From assembly GCA_001769275.1 (NCBI GenBank), contig MEOQ01000030.1, positions 20,529 through 84,528 of the forward strand: a stretch of DNA of 64,000 nucleotides, read 5' to 3'. Below, in pieces: positions 25,728 to 35,634 of this stretch. Every line of letters starts with the position of its first letter. Position 1 is the stretch's first letter. Position numbers and translations under genes: made by a program. The DNA comes from Bacteroidetes bacterium GWF2_43_63. GTDB taxonomy: Bacteria; Bacteroidota; Bacteroidia; Bacteroidales; DTU049. The notes under the pieces were generated by a model. That model was not told the DNA's origin and did not search any database. It worked only from the letters and a program-made list of their open reading frames with translations.

Positions 25728-27563
25728 CTAATGCCTATCGCCTTCTTCACTGATATTCATCACACAGCTGCTGCAGTTGTACGATAATTTATAAATATAA
25801 TCTCCCTGCGCAATATATTGCGGATCGTGCGCTGGCTGCGCTTTTTGATAGGTCGGACAGCAACCCATTTCGTAACGCAGACACAATTTCATGGTCATCA
25901 ATGTTTTGCCTTGGTTGTCATCGTTCAGCTCAAATGCAGTTTCTGTTTTTTCAACGCCATGTCGTTTGTAAAACTGCTCTGCAAGCGCGTTTGAAATATT
26001 GCTTCGATAATCCGTTTCTTTTTCAAAATACGAAATGTCGTTCGGTTCAATTTTGTTTTCTTCTCTTTTATATGCTGCAAGCAGCATCTGATCAAATGCT
26101 TCGAAGGCCTCTCTGCGAATCCGGTTCAACTCCCCTATCGGAAAAAACAGGGGACTCCCCCACTTCATTTCGAAATCTGAAACATCGTAGGACGTAGATC
26201 CAGTCTTACATAACTGCGCTTTTAAGGTGTCGGCGGCTTTCTGCTCGTCGCGGGCAGGAACTTTTTCAATCACATTATTTTTATTCAGCGAATACCGTCC
26301 ACCTTGGGTGCTGATGCGCAATTCAAATCCGTCTTCGGTTTCACTAAACATCATTTTCACCGGAATGCGGCGCGCAGAGTCGGCTGCAGCCAGTTGTTTA
26401 TTGAATACAAGATCGAGGTTTCTATAAATTTCGGTTCCTTTGGCTATATTAATTGGATCGTCCGAAAATATTTTACCATTGTCGGCATACTGAACAGCAA
26501 AGCCCTTAAGCTCACCGTTTTCATCAAACCAGCAAAGCCCGTCACCATTGCTGATGAGCGGTGCGTCCTCAATTTTGAAATAATTCCAGCCCGAATCGCT
26601 CACCTGCCCCAGCCGCTTCCCGAGCGACTTTGATGTGTGTGCCGAGACTTTTTCGGTGCGGCCGTGCAGAAAATATTCCGTAAAACCACGGTTGAATGAC
26701 TTCTCCGGATCGGGCTCGAAATCGAATGTGCAGCGCCCCAATGACGCCCCTGACAGTCGCTCATTTTTATTCAGAATTTCATCGAGTGTTCTGCGATAAT
26801 AGGCGGTTATGTTTTTTACATAATTTATATCCTTGAGCCTGCCTTCGATTTTGAAAGTTGAAACACCGGCGCGGATCATTTCTTCGATATGTGCGCTGCG
26901 GTTCATGTCGCGCAATGAGAGTGCATGCGTGTTTGCCTCGAGAATATTTTTTGCTGAATCAAGAATATCGTATTTCAGACGACATGGCTGAGCGCACTCG
27001 CCGCGGTTTCCGCTCCGATGTCCGTGAAAAGCACTCATATAGCACTGCCCGCTGAAACTAACACACAGCGCACCATGCACAAATGCTTCGAGTTCAATCT
27101 GAGTCTTCGATTTTATTTCTCCAATTTGCTTCAGCGACAATTCGCGTGCAAGAATCACGCGTGTGAAACCAACGTCTTGCAAAAACTGAATCCGCCTGAC
27201 ATCGTAGTTGTGAGTCTGAGTGCTGGCATGCAACGCAATCGGAGGCAAATCCATTTCTAGAATTCCCATATCCTGCACAATCAGTGCATCGGCACCGGCA
27301 TTGTAAATGTCATGAATCAATTTCTCTGCCTCTGCCAATTCATCGTCATACAATATTGTATTCAGTGCCACATATACCTTTGCGTGAAACCGGTGCGCAT
27401 AAACACAGAGTTTCTCAATGTCGCCGATTGAATTTCCAGCCGCCGCACGGGCACCGAATTTCGGGGCACCTATATAAACAGCGTCAGCGCCAAAGTTAAT
27501 GGCAGCCATGCCGTGTTCCGCATCGCGCGCGGGACTGAGAAGTTCGATTATTGATTGATTCAT
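25728..27563 (-). CDS. U32 family peptidase-like protein (RlhA/TrhP-type RNA hydroxylation family)
   Basis: 611 residues. N-terminal TIM-barrel: IELLSPARDAEHGMAAINFGADAVYIGAPKFGAR, then ALNTILYDDE and DALIVQDMGIL. The family signature is at about 160-195: ELEAFVHGALCVSFSGQCYMS...GNRGECAQPCRLKYDI, with cysteines that bind an iron-sulfur cluster in studied members, followed by LSLRDMN and FKIEGRLKDINYVKNITAYYR. Residues about 300-520 are an extra C-terminal region as in the long YdcP/RlhA-type members, and the tail carries more cysteines (MGCCP; YNCSSC). Known: E. coli members hydroxylate 23S rRNA C2501 or tRNA U34 using prephenate, although the family is named a collagenase peptidase. A TACCTTTG box (complement of 27568-27575) lies only 5 nt before the start, so the mRNA may be nearly leaderless. 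Confidence 0.88.
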   Translation of the reverse strand: MNQSIIELLSPARDAEHGMAAINFGADAVYIGAPKFGARAAAGNSIGDIEKLCVYAHRFHAKVYVALNTILYDDELAEAEKLIHDIYNAGADALIVQDMGILEMDLPPIALHASTQTHNYDVRRIQFLQDVGFTRVILARELSLKQIGEIKSKTQIELEAFVHGALCVSFSGQCYMSAFHGHRSGNRGECAQPCRLKYDILDSAKNILEANTHALSLRDMNRSAHIEEMIRAGVSTFKIEGRLKDINYVKNITAYYRRTLDEILNKNERLSGASLGRCTFDFEPDPEKSFNRGFTEYFLHGRTEKVSAHTSKSLGKRLGQVSDSGWNYFKIEDAPLISNGDGLCWFDENGELKGFAVQYADNGKIFSDDPINIAKGTEIYRNLDLVFNKQLAAADSARRIPVKMMFSETEDGFELRISTQGGRYSLNKNNVIEKVPARDEQKAADTLKAQLCKTGSTSYDVSDFEMKWGSPLFFPIGELNRIRREAFEAFDQMLLAAYKREENKIEPNDISYFEKETDYRSNISNALAEQFYKRHGVEKTETAFELNDDNQGKTLMTMKLCLRYEMGCCPTYQKAQPAHDPQYIAQGDYIYKLSYNCSSCVMNISEEGDRH

Positions 27564-27575
27564 TTTGCAAAGGTA

Positions 27576-27991
27576 GGAAAAGCTTATGAAGCATTTTCTA
27601 TTGCTGGTTTCAAAACTTTAACCGGCTTTATTCAAGACAAAAGATAAAAGTAAGAAGATAAAAGGAGAAGAAGATAAAAGAGGACAGAATATGTTGTTGT
27701 TTTTGGGAGGAAATATTTTGTAGCTTAGCCATGTGAAAACGATGCGGAATATAAAGAGCTTTGTGAGGACTGGTAAGGCTGCGGGAGCTCCCACTGTCTC
27801 CTTCCTTGTCCGCTGCGAAGCTGGCGGAGATACATTTTTTTCTTCGTTTCACTTCGAAAAAAACACTCAGAATGACAGCGGCGGGGCTCATGATGAAAGT
27901 GGGACTCACTATGGAAGCGTCGTACAAAACAATGAACTTCGGCTCATCAAACAATAGCTGACAAATATTTTTCAAAAACACAGAAAAAACC
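27576..27991. other. intergenic region with dispersed-repeat fragments
   Basis: About 415 bp, no credible gene. It holds 'CTTCGTTTCACTTCGAAAAA' (27842-27861), 'CACTCAGAATGACAGCGG' (27866-27883) and 'CTCCTTCCTTGTCCGCTGCG', words of the CTGAGxxxGACA/TCGAAGGA repeat type also at 29226 and 48436-48560. Confidence 0.5.
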
Positions 27992-28885
27992 ATGAAATAC
28001 GGATTTGCATTTTTACTTTCAGCGCTGGTGCTCACAACTGTTTCAGCACAGGAAGCCGGAAACTACCTCATTGGACAGAATAACAATAATAATTATTATC
28101 CGGCTTATACTCCCCAAATAGCCAGCCGCGTATTTTTGTCCGATAGCACGTTTATGATTCAGGCCAATGTGATGATGAATGTAATTGCCGACTGTTATGT
28201 AGCCACTTTTGGTGTGTCAGAAATTTCAACCAGCCTTCCCGAAGCCAACTCGAAAATGGATGCCCGCATCGAAAAATTCGTGGCAGCGCTTACTAAATTA
28301 GGCGTATCGATGAAAGATATTTATGTTGACATGACGACTCAGACACTGCTGGCTGATTATAAAATCAATGGAAATTATGCTGAGCAGTACATTAGTGGCT
28401 ATGAGCAAAAGAAAAACGTGATTGTCAAATTCAAAAACATCGATGACCTTGACAAAATGATTTTGGCTGCTTCGGAACAAGGCATTTATGATCTCGCCAA
28501 AGTCGATTACATTGTCACAGATATCAACACGGTATATACGCAGCTTTTTCAAGCAGCACTGGAGGTTATCAACAGCAAAAAAGCACTCTACCTTCATGCC
28601 ACCGGGCTAAAACTGAAACCCATTTCAGAGATTTTTGCGGAGTCATTTTTATGCTATTATCCGGCGCAGCTTTATAAAAGCTACACCGTGAATGTGACGA
28701 CCCTTTTTTATGATTACAACTCGAATCAAAAACGAAAAGATTTGCCCCGAAATACCACCTATTACTACGACAAAATCAATTATTCAGGTTTCGACAAGGT
28801 CATCAATCCAGTTGTCACTGAGCCAGCTGTGGAATATGTCATGGCGCTACAAATCAAATATAACATTGACAAAATCAATAAATAG
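27992..28885 (+). CDS. secreted SIMPL (DUF541) domain protein
   Basis: 297 residues. Signal peptide KYGFAFLLSALVLTTVSAQ, then an Asn/Tyr-rich stretch (GQNNNNNYYPAY). The SIMPL pattern follows: VMMNVIADCYVATFGVSEISTSLPEANSKMDARIEKFVAALTKLGV (about 55-100), DIYVDMTTQTL, and KNVIVKFKNIDDLDKMILAASEQGIYDLAKVDY (about 146-178), ending ALEVINSKKALYLHATGLKL. Known: SIMPL proteins are periplasmic or outer-membrane proteins of unclear biochemical role. The C-terminal 90 residues (LYKSYTVNVTTLFYDYNSN...) are Tyr/Asn-rich and less typical. Monocistronic as far as can be seen. Confidence 0.8.
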   Translation: MKYGFAFLLSALVLTTVSAQEAGNYLIGQNNNNNYYPAYTPQIASRVFLSDSTFMIQANVMMNVIADCYVATFGVSEISTSLPEANSKMDARIEKFVAALTKLGVSMKDIYVDMTTQTLLADYKINGNYAEQYISGYEQKKNVIVKFKNIDDLDKMILAASEQGIYDLAKVDYIVTDINTVYTQLFQAALEVINSKKALYLHATGLKLKPISEIFAESFLCYYPAQLYKSYTVNVTTLFYDYNSNQKRKDLPRNTTYYYDKINYSGFDKVINPVVTEPAVEYVMALQIKYNIDKINK

Positions 28886-29364
28886 ATTTCGACAGAATCT
28901 GTCTAAAAGAAATTCAACCACAAAAACTACAGTTCATCGTCCCTGCAACATCCATAGCAAATCTCTGATACATAATGAACATTCAGAAATCCGCTTAAGG
29001 AGAGGCTTTCTCGAACTCCTACCATCAGTTTCTGAAAACGGAAAGCCATTGGACCACGGCGGAGCCCGGCACGTCGAGCGCCCCGTACGACCTCTATGCA
29101 TCGCGGTACTAAAACTTGCTGTCACACTGTGCGGAGTCGAAGTGTGAATAGCAGCTAACAAACCTGTTCGCAAGCTGCATTGGGCACACGCAGCCGCTGT
29201 GCAGTCGCTGCCAGAGTCTAAGCTCCTGTCTAGTCTTCGACTTCGCTCAGACTGACAGAAGCAGAATTATGGAAAATCAGAATCGTGAAGTTTAAAGATG
29301 TAACCGGAGTGCGACAGTGTTAGGCTGATGATGCAGTCTCACGCCTCAGTACAGATAAACTCCC
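28886..29364. other. intergenic region, no gene seen
   Basis: About 480 bp. Contains a 'TAGTCTTCGACTTCGCTCAG' word (29233-29252, TCGA...CTGAG repeat type). No terminator is obvious for either convergent gene. Confidence 0.5.
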
Positions 29365-32300
29365 TTATTTCGCCGTCAGCTTTCTAATCACCGCAATCAG
29401 CCGGTTTTCATCAAAGGGTTTTGTGATGTAGCTATCCATACCCACTTTGAGAAAACGCTCTTCGTCGCCGGTAATGGCATAGCCGGTAATGGCAATAATT
29501 GGAATATGCAGTCCACTGTATTTTTCCTTTTCCCTGATTCTGCGGGTAGCTTCAAAACCATCCATTTGCGGCATCTGCCCATCCATCAAAATAACATCAT
29601 ATGTATTAATTTCATATTTTTCGAGCGCCTGCAATCCATTAAAAGCCGAATCGACAATCATTCCCTTGCTGGTGAGAAATCCTTTCAGATACAACTGATT
29701 CAAAGCATCATCTTCAACAAGCAGAACCCTGCATTCGGCCGGCGTTGTATCCTCAGAAACAATTTCTGTTTTTTCCGGTTCGCTCAATGCAACATTAAAC
29801 GGGATTTTCAAAACAAAGCGACTGCCACTGCCAAACTCACTCTCAACACTGATTTCACCGCCCATCATTTCGGCAAAACTTTTTACAATAGCCAGCCCCA
29901 ACCCTGTTCCTGAAAACTTCTTGGTGGAAGAGCTATCAAGTTGTGTAAACGACTGGAAGAGTTTTCCAATATCTTCCTTTTTTATTCCAATTCCCGTATC
30001 TTCAACTTCTGTTGTAAGCAGTGTCTGACCATCAGGAGCAGGCGTAGCCGAAACACGAACGTTTACCGATCCTTTGTCTGTAAACTTAACGGCATTTCCG
30101 ACAAGATTGATGACCATCTGACGCAAACGAATCTCATCGCCGCGCAAACGGGCCGGCACAGAAACATCTTTGCGGATTTCAAAATGAAGACTCTTGTTTA
30201 TAGCCACAGACTTAAACATCGACCTAACCTCATTGAATATTCCATCGACATTAAAATCCTTATTTTCAAGTTCGATTCTGTTTGCCTCTATTTTAGAAAG
30301 ATCCAGCACATCGTTTATAATATTGAGCAGATTGTCCGATGAAGTCAGAATTGCATCGACAATGTCCTGCACATCGTTGCTGAGCTGAGTGCGGGATAGC
30401 GTTTTGGCCATTCCGACAATTGAGTTCAACGGATTGCGGATTTCGTGACTTACATTGGCCAGAAATTCGGACTTCGCTCTGCTGGCTGCTTCGGCCAGAT
30501 CCTTTTCCATTTGAAGCTGTTCAGTTTTAATAATTTTACTGATATCGCGGCAGACAGCAACAATTTTTATTTTATCGGGGCCTTCGTCCCGTACAACCTG
30601 ACAACTGGTCTCAAACCAGCTATACGAGCCATCTTTCATCAATATCCGATGTTTGAAAAGCTCGGGATTCAGCCCATTATAAATATCAGACCGCATTTTT
30701 AGCAACAAAGGAACCTCTTCTTCATGAATAAATTCGAAAACCGAATGACCGTAAACCTCTTCAGGTTCCCACTTCACATATGCTCCGCTTCCGGGCGAAA
30801 CATAAGTGATGGCACCTACCTCCAAATCGAAAGCAATGATCATGTCGTTCGAATTCTCGGTTATTAGCCTGAATTGTTCACGGCTCACAAGCAATTCTTT
30901 CATTACTCTTTGCCTGTCGATATGACTCCACAAGGCAGATCCGAGAATGGTGAGTTGTTTAATGCATTCGTCGTAATACTCATCTTCTTTGTTGCCAACT
31001 CCTATTACAGCAACAATGTGCTCATTGTCGAAAATAGGAACTGATAAATGACGTTTCAAAACGACATGTCCTTCAGGATATCCTTTTTTCAATGGGCTTT
31101 CAGCCGCATAGTCATTGGTGATAACTGGTTTACGCTGCCTGACGGATTCACCCCAGAGCCCGGTTTTTTCAAGCGGGTATTCCCGGGGTGCATTATTTAT
31201 CCGGCATTCATCCATCGCACTTTTCGACCATGAATGCATTGTCAGAATGCCTTCGTTTTCATTTAGAAAAGCGAGGTATCCTAATTTACTGCCCGTCAGA
31301 TTAATGACTTCTTCCAGAACGAAATTTGTGATTTCGTTCAAGGGGGCATTGATCATTTCACTGAGTTTAAGCAATGCCAGGGTCCGGCGTGTATTTACAT
31401 CGCGCAGCTGCTCCGCTTTCTTTCGTTCTGTTATATCGGTCACTGACGCAATACGCAGCCGCAATCCATCACTGAATTCGGCATGCTGCGGCGAAACCTC
31501 AATCGGAAAAATTCGGCCGTCTTTTCTGATATGTGCAGCCTCGTATTTATCAGGCAGCTCGTTCAAAATATGTTCTTTCACTGTGTCAACAAACGCCGGA
31601 GCAATAAAATCGAGCAGATCTTTTCCAACCATTTCGCTTTCATCATGTAAGCCCATCATGTTCAGGTATGCTTGATTCACATCAATGATAATTCCTTTAT
31701 TATGGAAAATAAGCCCTTCCTGAGAACATTCAAAAAACTTGCGCAACCTGCTCTCACTCTTATTGAGTGCATCTTTGGCCTTAAGCTGTTCAGTTATATC
31801 TGTTGCAAAACACTGATAAGTACCATCGGGCATCAGACGCGAGCTCATTTCAATAATGATCTCTTCTCCGTTTTTTCGGATCATCGGCCGTTGCCGGGTG
31901 AGGGTTTGTCCGGCATTTAGAATGTCATAGCTTAAGGGTACAGAGTCAAGTACTGTCTTTGAGAACAGATCTTTCATGTTCATTGCAAGCAACTCTTGAC
32001 GCGAATACCCGGTAATAGCAACCGATGCTTCATTCACCTCAATGAAATTTCCAACAGGATCGCCATGAAAGAAAGCTTCGGGGGCCAGAGCCAAAATAGT
32101 TCTGTATTTTTCTTCGCTATCTCTTAACTCTTTTTCAGTTTTTGTTCGCTCTTCAATTTCATGCTCAAGCTTGCGTGTCTCTTGTTTAATTTTCAGATTA
32201 TTGAACCCTGATTCGGAAATAAAAGCGGCAATTTGACCAAGAAATGATGTGGCCAGCATCAGATCCTTTTCCTGAATCACCTTCACATCACTTAAAGCCC

Positions 32301-32748
32301 GCAGGTATTCTTCTTCATTATAATCATACTTCTGAGCCTGTTTTCTGAAAAATTCAATATCTGGTTTCTCCAGAAGTAATTGCCCGGTAATCAGTACTGC
32401 AACGAACTTGTTGTTGATGAAAATAGGTGTGGCACAATCGTTTAATCCGTTATCACATTTTTCAATAACCAGTTGTCCTGGAGTTGAAAGTTTCTCGAAA
32501 AGTTTCCTGTTGCTTGCATTACAATTAATACCTGAAGCCGGACAGGGACGATGGAATTTAGTGCAGATATCTTTCCATCCGGAAGAAATCAGCATATTCA
32601 GATCGGGATACTCAAACAGACCTATTGTTAGTCCGGTAATCTGCGTAAATTTATCACATAGTTCTTTCAATAACCTTATATCAACTAAATCGGTTATTCT
32701 GAATGAGTTGCCGTTTATGGGATCTTGACTGTTTTCAGGAATTTGCAT
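29365..32748 (-). CDS. hybrid sensor histidine kinase: PocR-PAS-PAS-GAF-PAS-HisKA-HATPase-REC
   Basis: 1127 residues, no membrane helix, so cytoplasmic. Residues 12-190: PocR sensory domain (ITDLVDIRLLKELCDKFTQITGLTIGLF; cysteines in CTKFHRPCPASGINC, about 61-75). Residues 208-320 and 330-440: PAS domains (EKYRTILALAPEAFF; FFECSQEGLIFHNKG). 455-610: GAF (LLKLSEMINAPLNEITNFVLEEV). 620-735: PAS (FRLITENSNDMIIAFD). HisKA with phospho-acceptor His in SHEIRNPLNSIVGMAK (about 766); HATPase with N box (MVINLVGNAVKFTDKG), DTGIGIKKEDIGKLF (about 920) and GTGLGLAI. C-terminal receiver: VLLVEDDALNQLY (about 1006) and phospho-acceptor Asp in ILMDGQMPQMDG (about 1052). No output regulator is adjacent, so it is an orphan. 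PocR domains are thought to bind small hydrocarbon derivatives. Confidence 0.93.
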   Translation of the reverse strand: MQIPENSQDPINGNSFRITDLVDIRLLKELCDKFTQITGLTIGLFEYPDLNMLISSGWKDICTKFHRPCPASGINCNASNRKLFEKLSTPGQLVIEKCDNGLNDCATPIFINNKFVAVLITGQLLLEKPDIEFFRKQAQKYDYNEEEYLRALSDVKVIQEKDLMLATSFLGQIAAFISESGFNNLKIKQETRKLEHEIEERTKTEKELRDSEEKYRTILALAPEAFFHGDPVGNFIEVNEASVAITGYSRQELLAMNMKDLFSKTVLDSVPLSYDILNAGQTLTRQRPMIRKNGEEIIIEMSSRLMPDGTYQCFATDITEQLKAKDALNKSESRLRKFFECSQEGLIFHNKGIIIDVNQAYLNMMGLHDESEMVGKDLLDFIAPAFVDTVKEHILNELPDKYEAAHIRKDGRIFPIEVSPQHAEFSDGLRLRIASVTDITERKKAEQLRDVNTRRTLALLKLSEMINAPLNEITNFVLEEVINLTGSKLGYLAFLNENEGILTMHSWSKSAMDECRINNAPREYPLEKTGLWGESVRQRKPVITNDYAAESPLKKGYPEGHVVLKRHLSVPIFDNEHIVAVIGVGNKEDEYYDECIKQLTILGSALWSHIDRQRVMKELLVSREQFRLITENSNDMIIAFDLEVGAITYVSPGSGAYVKWEPEEVYGHSVFEFIHEEEVPLLLKMRSDIYNGLNPELFKHRILMKDGSYSWFETSCQVVRDEGPDKIKIVAVCRDISKIIKTEQLQMEKDLAEAASRAKSEFLANVSHEIRNPLNSIVGMAKTLSRTQLSNDVQDIVDAILTSSDNLLNIINDVLDLSKIEANRIELENKDFNVDGIFNEVRSMFKSVAINKSLHFEIRKDVSVPARLRGDEIRLRQMVINLVGNAVKFTDKGSVNVRVSATPAPDGQTLLTTEVEDTGIGIKKEDIGKLFQSFTQLDSSSTKKFSGTGLGLAIVKSFAEMMGGEISVESEFGSGSRFVLKIPFNVALSEPEKTEIVSEDTTPAECRVLLVEDDALNQLYLKGFLTSKGMIVDSAFNGLQALEKYEINTYDVILMDGQMPQMDGFEATRRIREKEKYSGLHIPIIAITGYAITGDEERFLKVGMDSYITKPFDENRLIAVIRKLTAK

Positions 32749-32781
32749 AAAATTACTGTTTGAAAGTCATTAACTTAGGAA

Positions 32782-32812
32782 CAAAGATATGATTTCAAGG
32801 CGATTTTTGCAA
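32782..32812 (-). promoter_or_regulatory. promoter of the hybrid kinase
   Basis: Minus strand TTG (complement of 32810-32812), 20-nt spacer, TATCTTTG (complement of 32782-32789). Leader of about 27 nt. Confidence 0.7.
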
Positions 32813-32887
32813 GAGTAATTGCAATTTGCCCCGAATAATCATTATCACAGCTTATCGCAGATATATTTTTTATCTTCGTAAAAAAAA

Positions 32888-35461
32888 GTGCGACTCGCTT
32901 TTCTGTTTGTGTATCTGTATTCGGGTTTGATAAATGCTCAGCCAATTATTAAAGAGCAGATTCTTTCACCTGATAAAAAAATACAGCTTTCTTTCTGGGT
33001 GAGTGAAGGTAAATCATTTTATTCTGTTAAATTCAATGGGATTCAGATAGTTGATTCTTCATCTTTCTCATTTGAATTCAGCAATCAGACCTCACTTGAT
33101 TCAAATCTGACGCTTTATGATGTAAAAAAGTCCGCATTTGATGAAATCTGGAAGCCAGTATGGGGTACTGCCTCTTTGGTGCGCAATAATTATAATTCTT
33201 CTGTGTTTTTTCTGAAAGAAACAACGTCACCCCAAAGAAAAATTAATGTTGAGTTCCGGGTGTTCAATGATGGCGTTGCTTTTCGCTATCTGTTTCCCAA
33301 AAAATCGGGAGACAGCCTGCTGATAACTGCAGAAAAAACACAGTTTTGCTTTGCGAAAAACGACAGCGCCTGGTGGATTCCTTCCGATGAATTTGCCTAC
33401 GAATCGCTCTATCGCAACACTCCGTTATGCGAGATCCATGACGCCAATACCCCCATTACAATTGTAGGTCATGATTATAATCTCAGCATTCATGAAGCAT
33501 CGTTGAAAGATTATTCCGAAATGATTCTGATTCGTGATCCCAAAAACCACTTGCTTTTTATTTCCAGTCTCTGGCCATGGCCTGATGGTGTTTGTGTAAG
33601 AGCTGAAGGACCTTTCAATACACCCTGGCGCACAATAATGATTACGCGAACCGCAGGTGAAATGATGGAGTCGCACCTGATTCAAAATCTTAATGAGCCC
33701 TGCGCTATTAAAGATGTTTCGTGGATAAAGCCCATGAAATTCATAGGAATCTGGTGGGGAATGCATACAGGAAAATACACATGGTCTGCGGGGCCCGCTC
33801 ATGGGGCTACCACTCAACGTGCAAAATATTATATCGATTTTGCTGCAACGCATGGTATTGGCGGATTTTTGGCTGAAGGCTGGAATCAGGGCTGGGAGAC
33901 ATGGGCCTCTGATTCATCACCAGTGCAGGATTTCTGCAAAGCTTATCCAGATTTCGATTTGAACGAAGTGGTCAGCTATGCAAAAAAAAGAAATGTTGAA
34001 TTTATCTCCCATCATGAGACTGGCGGAAATATTCCCATGTATGAGAGTCAGCTGGAACCAGCTTTGAAACTTTGCAGGGATTTGGGCATTCATTCACTTA
34101 AAACAGGTTATGCTGGTCCGATTGTTCTGCAAGGAATGCCCCATCATGGACAATATATGGTGCGCCATTTTCAGAAAATAGTTGAATTGGCTGCAAAATA
34201 TCAGATTACCCTCAATGCCCATGAAAGTATTAAACCAACCGGACTTGATCGAACATGGCCAAATCTGATGAGTCAGGAATGCGCACGGGGAAATGAATGG
34301 AACGCCACTTACCGTGCTACCCCGCCCTATCACACCACTATTCTCCCATTCACCAGGTTTCTCGCTGGCCCTTATGATTTTACTCCAGGCATTTTCAGAA
34401 TCAATCATTCACCTGAAAAAAACAAACGTCTGTATGGCACGCTGGCTAACCAACTTGCATTGTATGTCACTTTCTTTAGTCCATTGATGATGGTGGCCGA
34501 CATGCCTGAAAACTATGACGGAAAGCCAGCTTTCAGATTCATAGAGGAAGTTCCCTGCAACTGGGATGAAACAAAAGTTATTGCGGCACGGCCCGGAGAT
34601 TGGCTTTGTGTGGCCCGGCGCAGTGGGAACAACTGGTTTGTCGGAGCTCAGACCGATGAAAATGAAGCACTGCTTAGCATTCCACTCGATTTTCTGCAAA
34701 GAAATCTAACCTATAAAGCCACTCTTTTTGCCGATGCCATCGAAACTGACTGGGAATTCAATCCTGAAGAAATTGAGATTGGACAATACCGCGTCACAGG
34801 CTCTGATACTTTGCTTATTCCAATGTCGAAAGCCGGCGGATTTGCAATGTCGATCAAGCCATTCGATGTCACCGACAATGATTCAACGGTGCGCTCAATC
34901 AGCATTTTCAATGATATTGCTGCAGCGAAAATGATTCAGTTTTCACGACTGAAAACCTTTGGCAACCTTAATGTAAATCATCTTGCAATAGGTGCAGAAG
35001 TGAAACTGAATAAACCGTTTTCAGCTAAATATCCGGCCTCGGGCAATAACGCAATCTGCGACGGCGCAAGAGGATCACTCAATTTCTCAGATGGGGGCTG
35101 GCAGGGATTTGAAGGATATGGTATGGAAGCAGTCATCGGGCTGCCTTCTGAATTGTTATTGAGCAGCATTGAAGCAGGGTTTCTTTATTCACCCAATGAC
35201 TGGATTTTTCTTCCGGAAATTGTTGAATTGTATATTTCAAATGACGGAAAAGACTTTGAATTTATCAGTCGTTTCGATAATCCGAATGAGCGACCAACTG
35301 ACATGAAAATTATGGAAATAAAAAATCTGTCAGCTACCTTCAGCCCAATGAAGGCGCGATTTGTCAAAGTGAGAGCTGTCAGTTCTGGTGTTTGTCCCGA
35401 CTGGCACTACGCCCATGGGCAAAAGTCGTGGATATTTGTTGATGAAATCATTATTAAGTAG
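32888..35461 (+). CDS. GH97 family glycoside hydrolase with C-terminal discoidin-like domain
   Basis: 857 residues from a GTG start at 32888, which gives a clean signal peptide (RLAFLFVYLYSGLINAQ); no ATG serves better. GH97 enzymes cut alpha-glucosidic or alpha-galactosidic bonds with calcium. N-terminal sandwich: ILSPDKKIQLSFWVSEGKSFYSVKFNG; NVEFRVFNDGVAFRY (about 118-132). Barrel: MKFIGIWWGMHTGKYTW (about 283), GIGGFLAEGWNQGWE, EFISHHETGGNIPMYE (about 371, Glu in HHE as in the inverting SusB group), SLKTGYAG, NAHESIKPTGLDRTWPNLMSQECARGNEWN (about 445-474). GH97 C-terminal domain to about 665. Residues about 690-857 resemble an F5/8-type carbohydrate-binding domain (ARGSLNFSDGGWQGFEGYGMEAVIGL; VELYISNDGKDFEFISRFDN), an addition beyond the usual 650-700. 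A TATCTTCG box at 32871-32878 lies 9 nt upstream. Confidence 0.88.
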   Translation: MRLAFLFVYLYSGLINAQPIIKEQILSPDKKIQLSFWVSEGKSFYSVKFNGIQIVDSSSFSFEFSNQTSLDSNLTLYDVKKSAFDEIWKPVWGTASLVRNNYNSSVFFLKETTSPQRKINVEFRVFNDGVAFRYLFPKKSGDSLLITAEKTQFCFAKNDSAWWIPSDEFAYESLYRNTPLCEIHDANTPITIVGHDYNLSIHEASLKDYSEMILIRDPKNHLLFISSLWPWPDGVCVRAEGPFNTPWRTIMITRTAGEMMESHLIQNLNEPCAIKDVSWIKPMKFIGIWWGMHTGKYTWSAGPAHGATTQRAKYYIDFAATHGIGGFLAEGWNQGWETWASDSSPVQDFCKAYPDFDLNEVVSYAKKRNVEFISHHETGGNIPMYESQLEPALKLCRDLGIHSLKTGYAGPIVLQGMPHHGQYMVRHFQKIVELAAKYQITLNAHESIKPTGLDRTWPNLMSQECARGNEWNATYRATPPYHTTILPFTRFLAGPYDFTPGIFRINHSPEKNKRLYGTLANQLALYVTFFSPLMMVADMPENYDGKPAFRFIEEVPCNWDETKVIAARPGDWLCVARRSGNNWFVGAQTDENEALLSIPLDFLQRNLTYKATLFADAIETDWEFNPEEIEIGQYRVTGSDTLLIPMSKAGGFAMSIKPFDVTDNDSTVRSISIFNDIAAAKMIQFSRLKTFGNLNVNHLAIGAEVKLNKPFSAKYPASGNNAICDGARGSLNFSDGGWQGFEGYGMEAVIGLPSELLLSSIEAGFLYSPNDWIFLPEIVELYISNDGKDFEFISRFDNPNERPTDMKIMEIKNLSATFSPMKARFVKVRAVSSGVCPDWHYAHGQKSWIFVDEIIIK

Positions 35462-35634
35462 TCAGTGGCCAGTGGTCAGTATAGAGTTAGGTTAAGGTTG
35501 AGGTCAAGGTTAAGGTCGAGGTGTTTCATTATAGCTGACAGCTTCAGCTGTCAGAAGTCAGTGGCGAAGCTCCGGGAATAGAATTATCGTTATTCCTAAA
35601 TTGATTATATTTGAAAATCAAAAAGTGAAAAAAC

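Noticed and set aside
25728..27563. Naming the U32 gene as a collagenase
   Set aside because: The collagenase activity of the family is poorly supported; studied relatives act in RNA hydroxylation.
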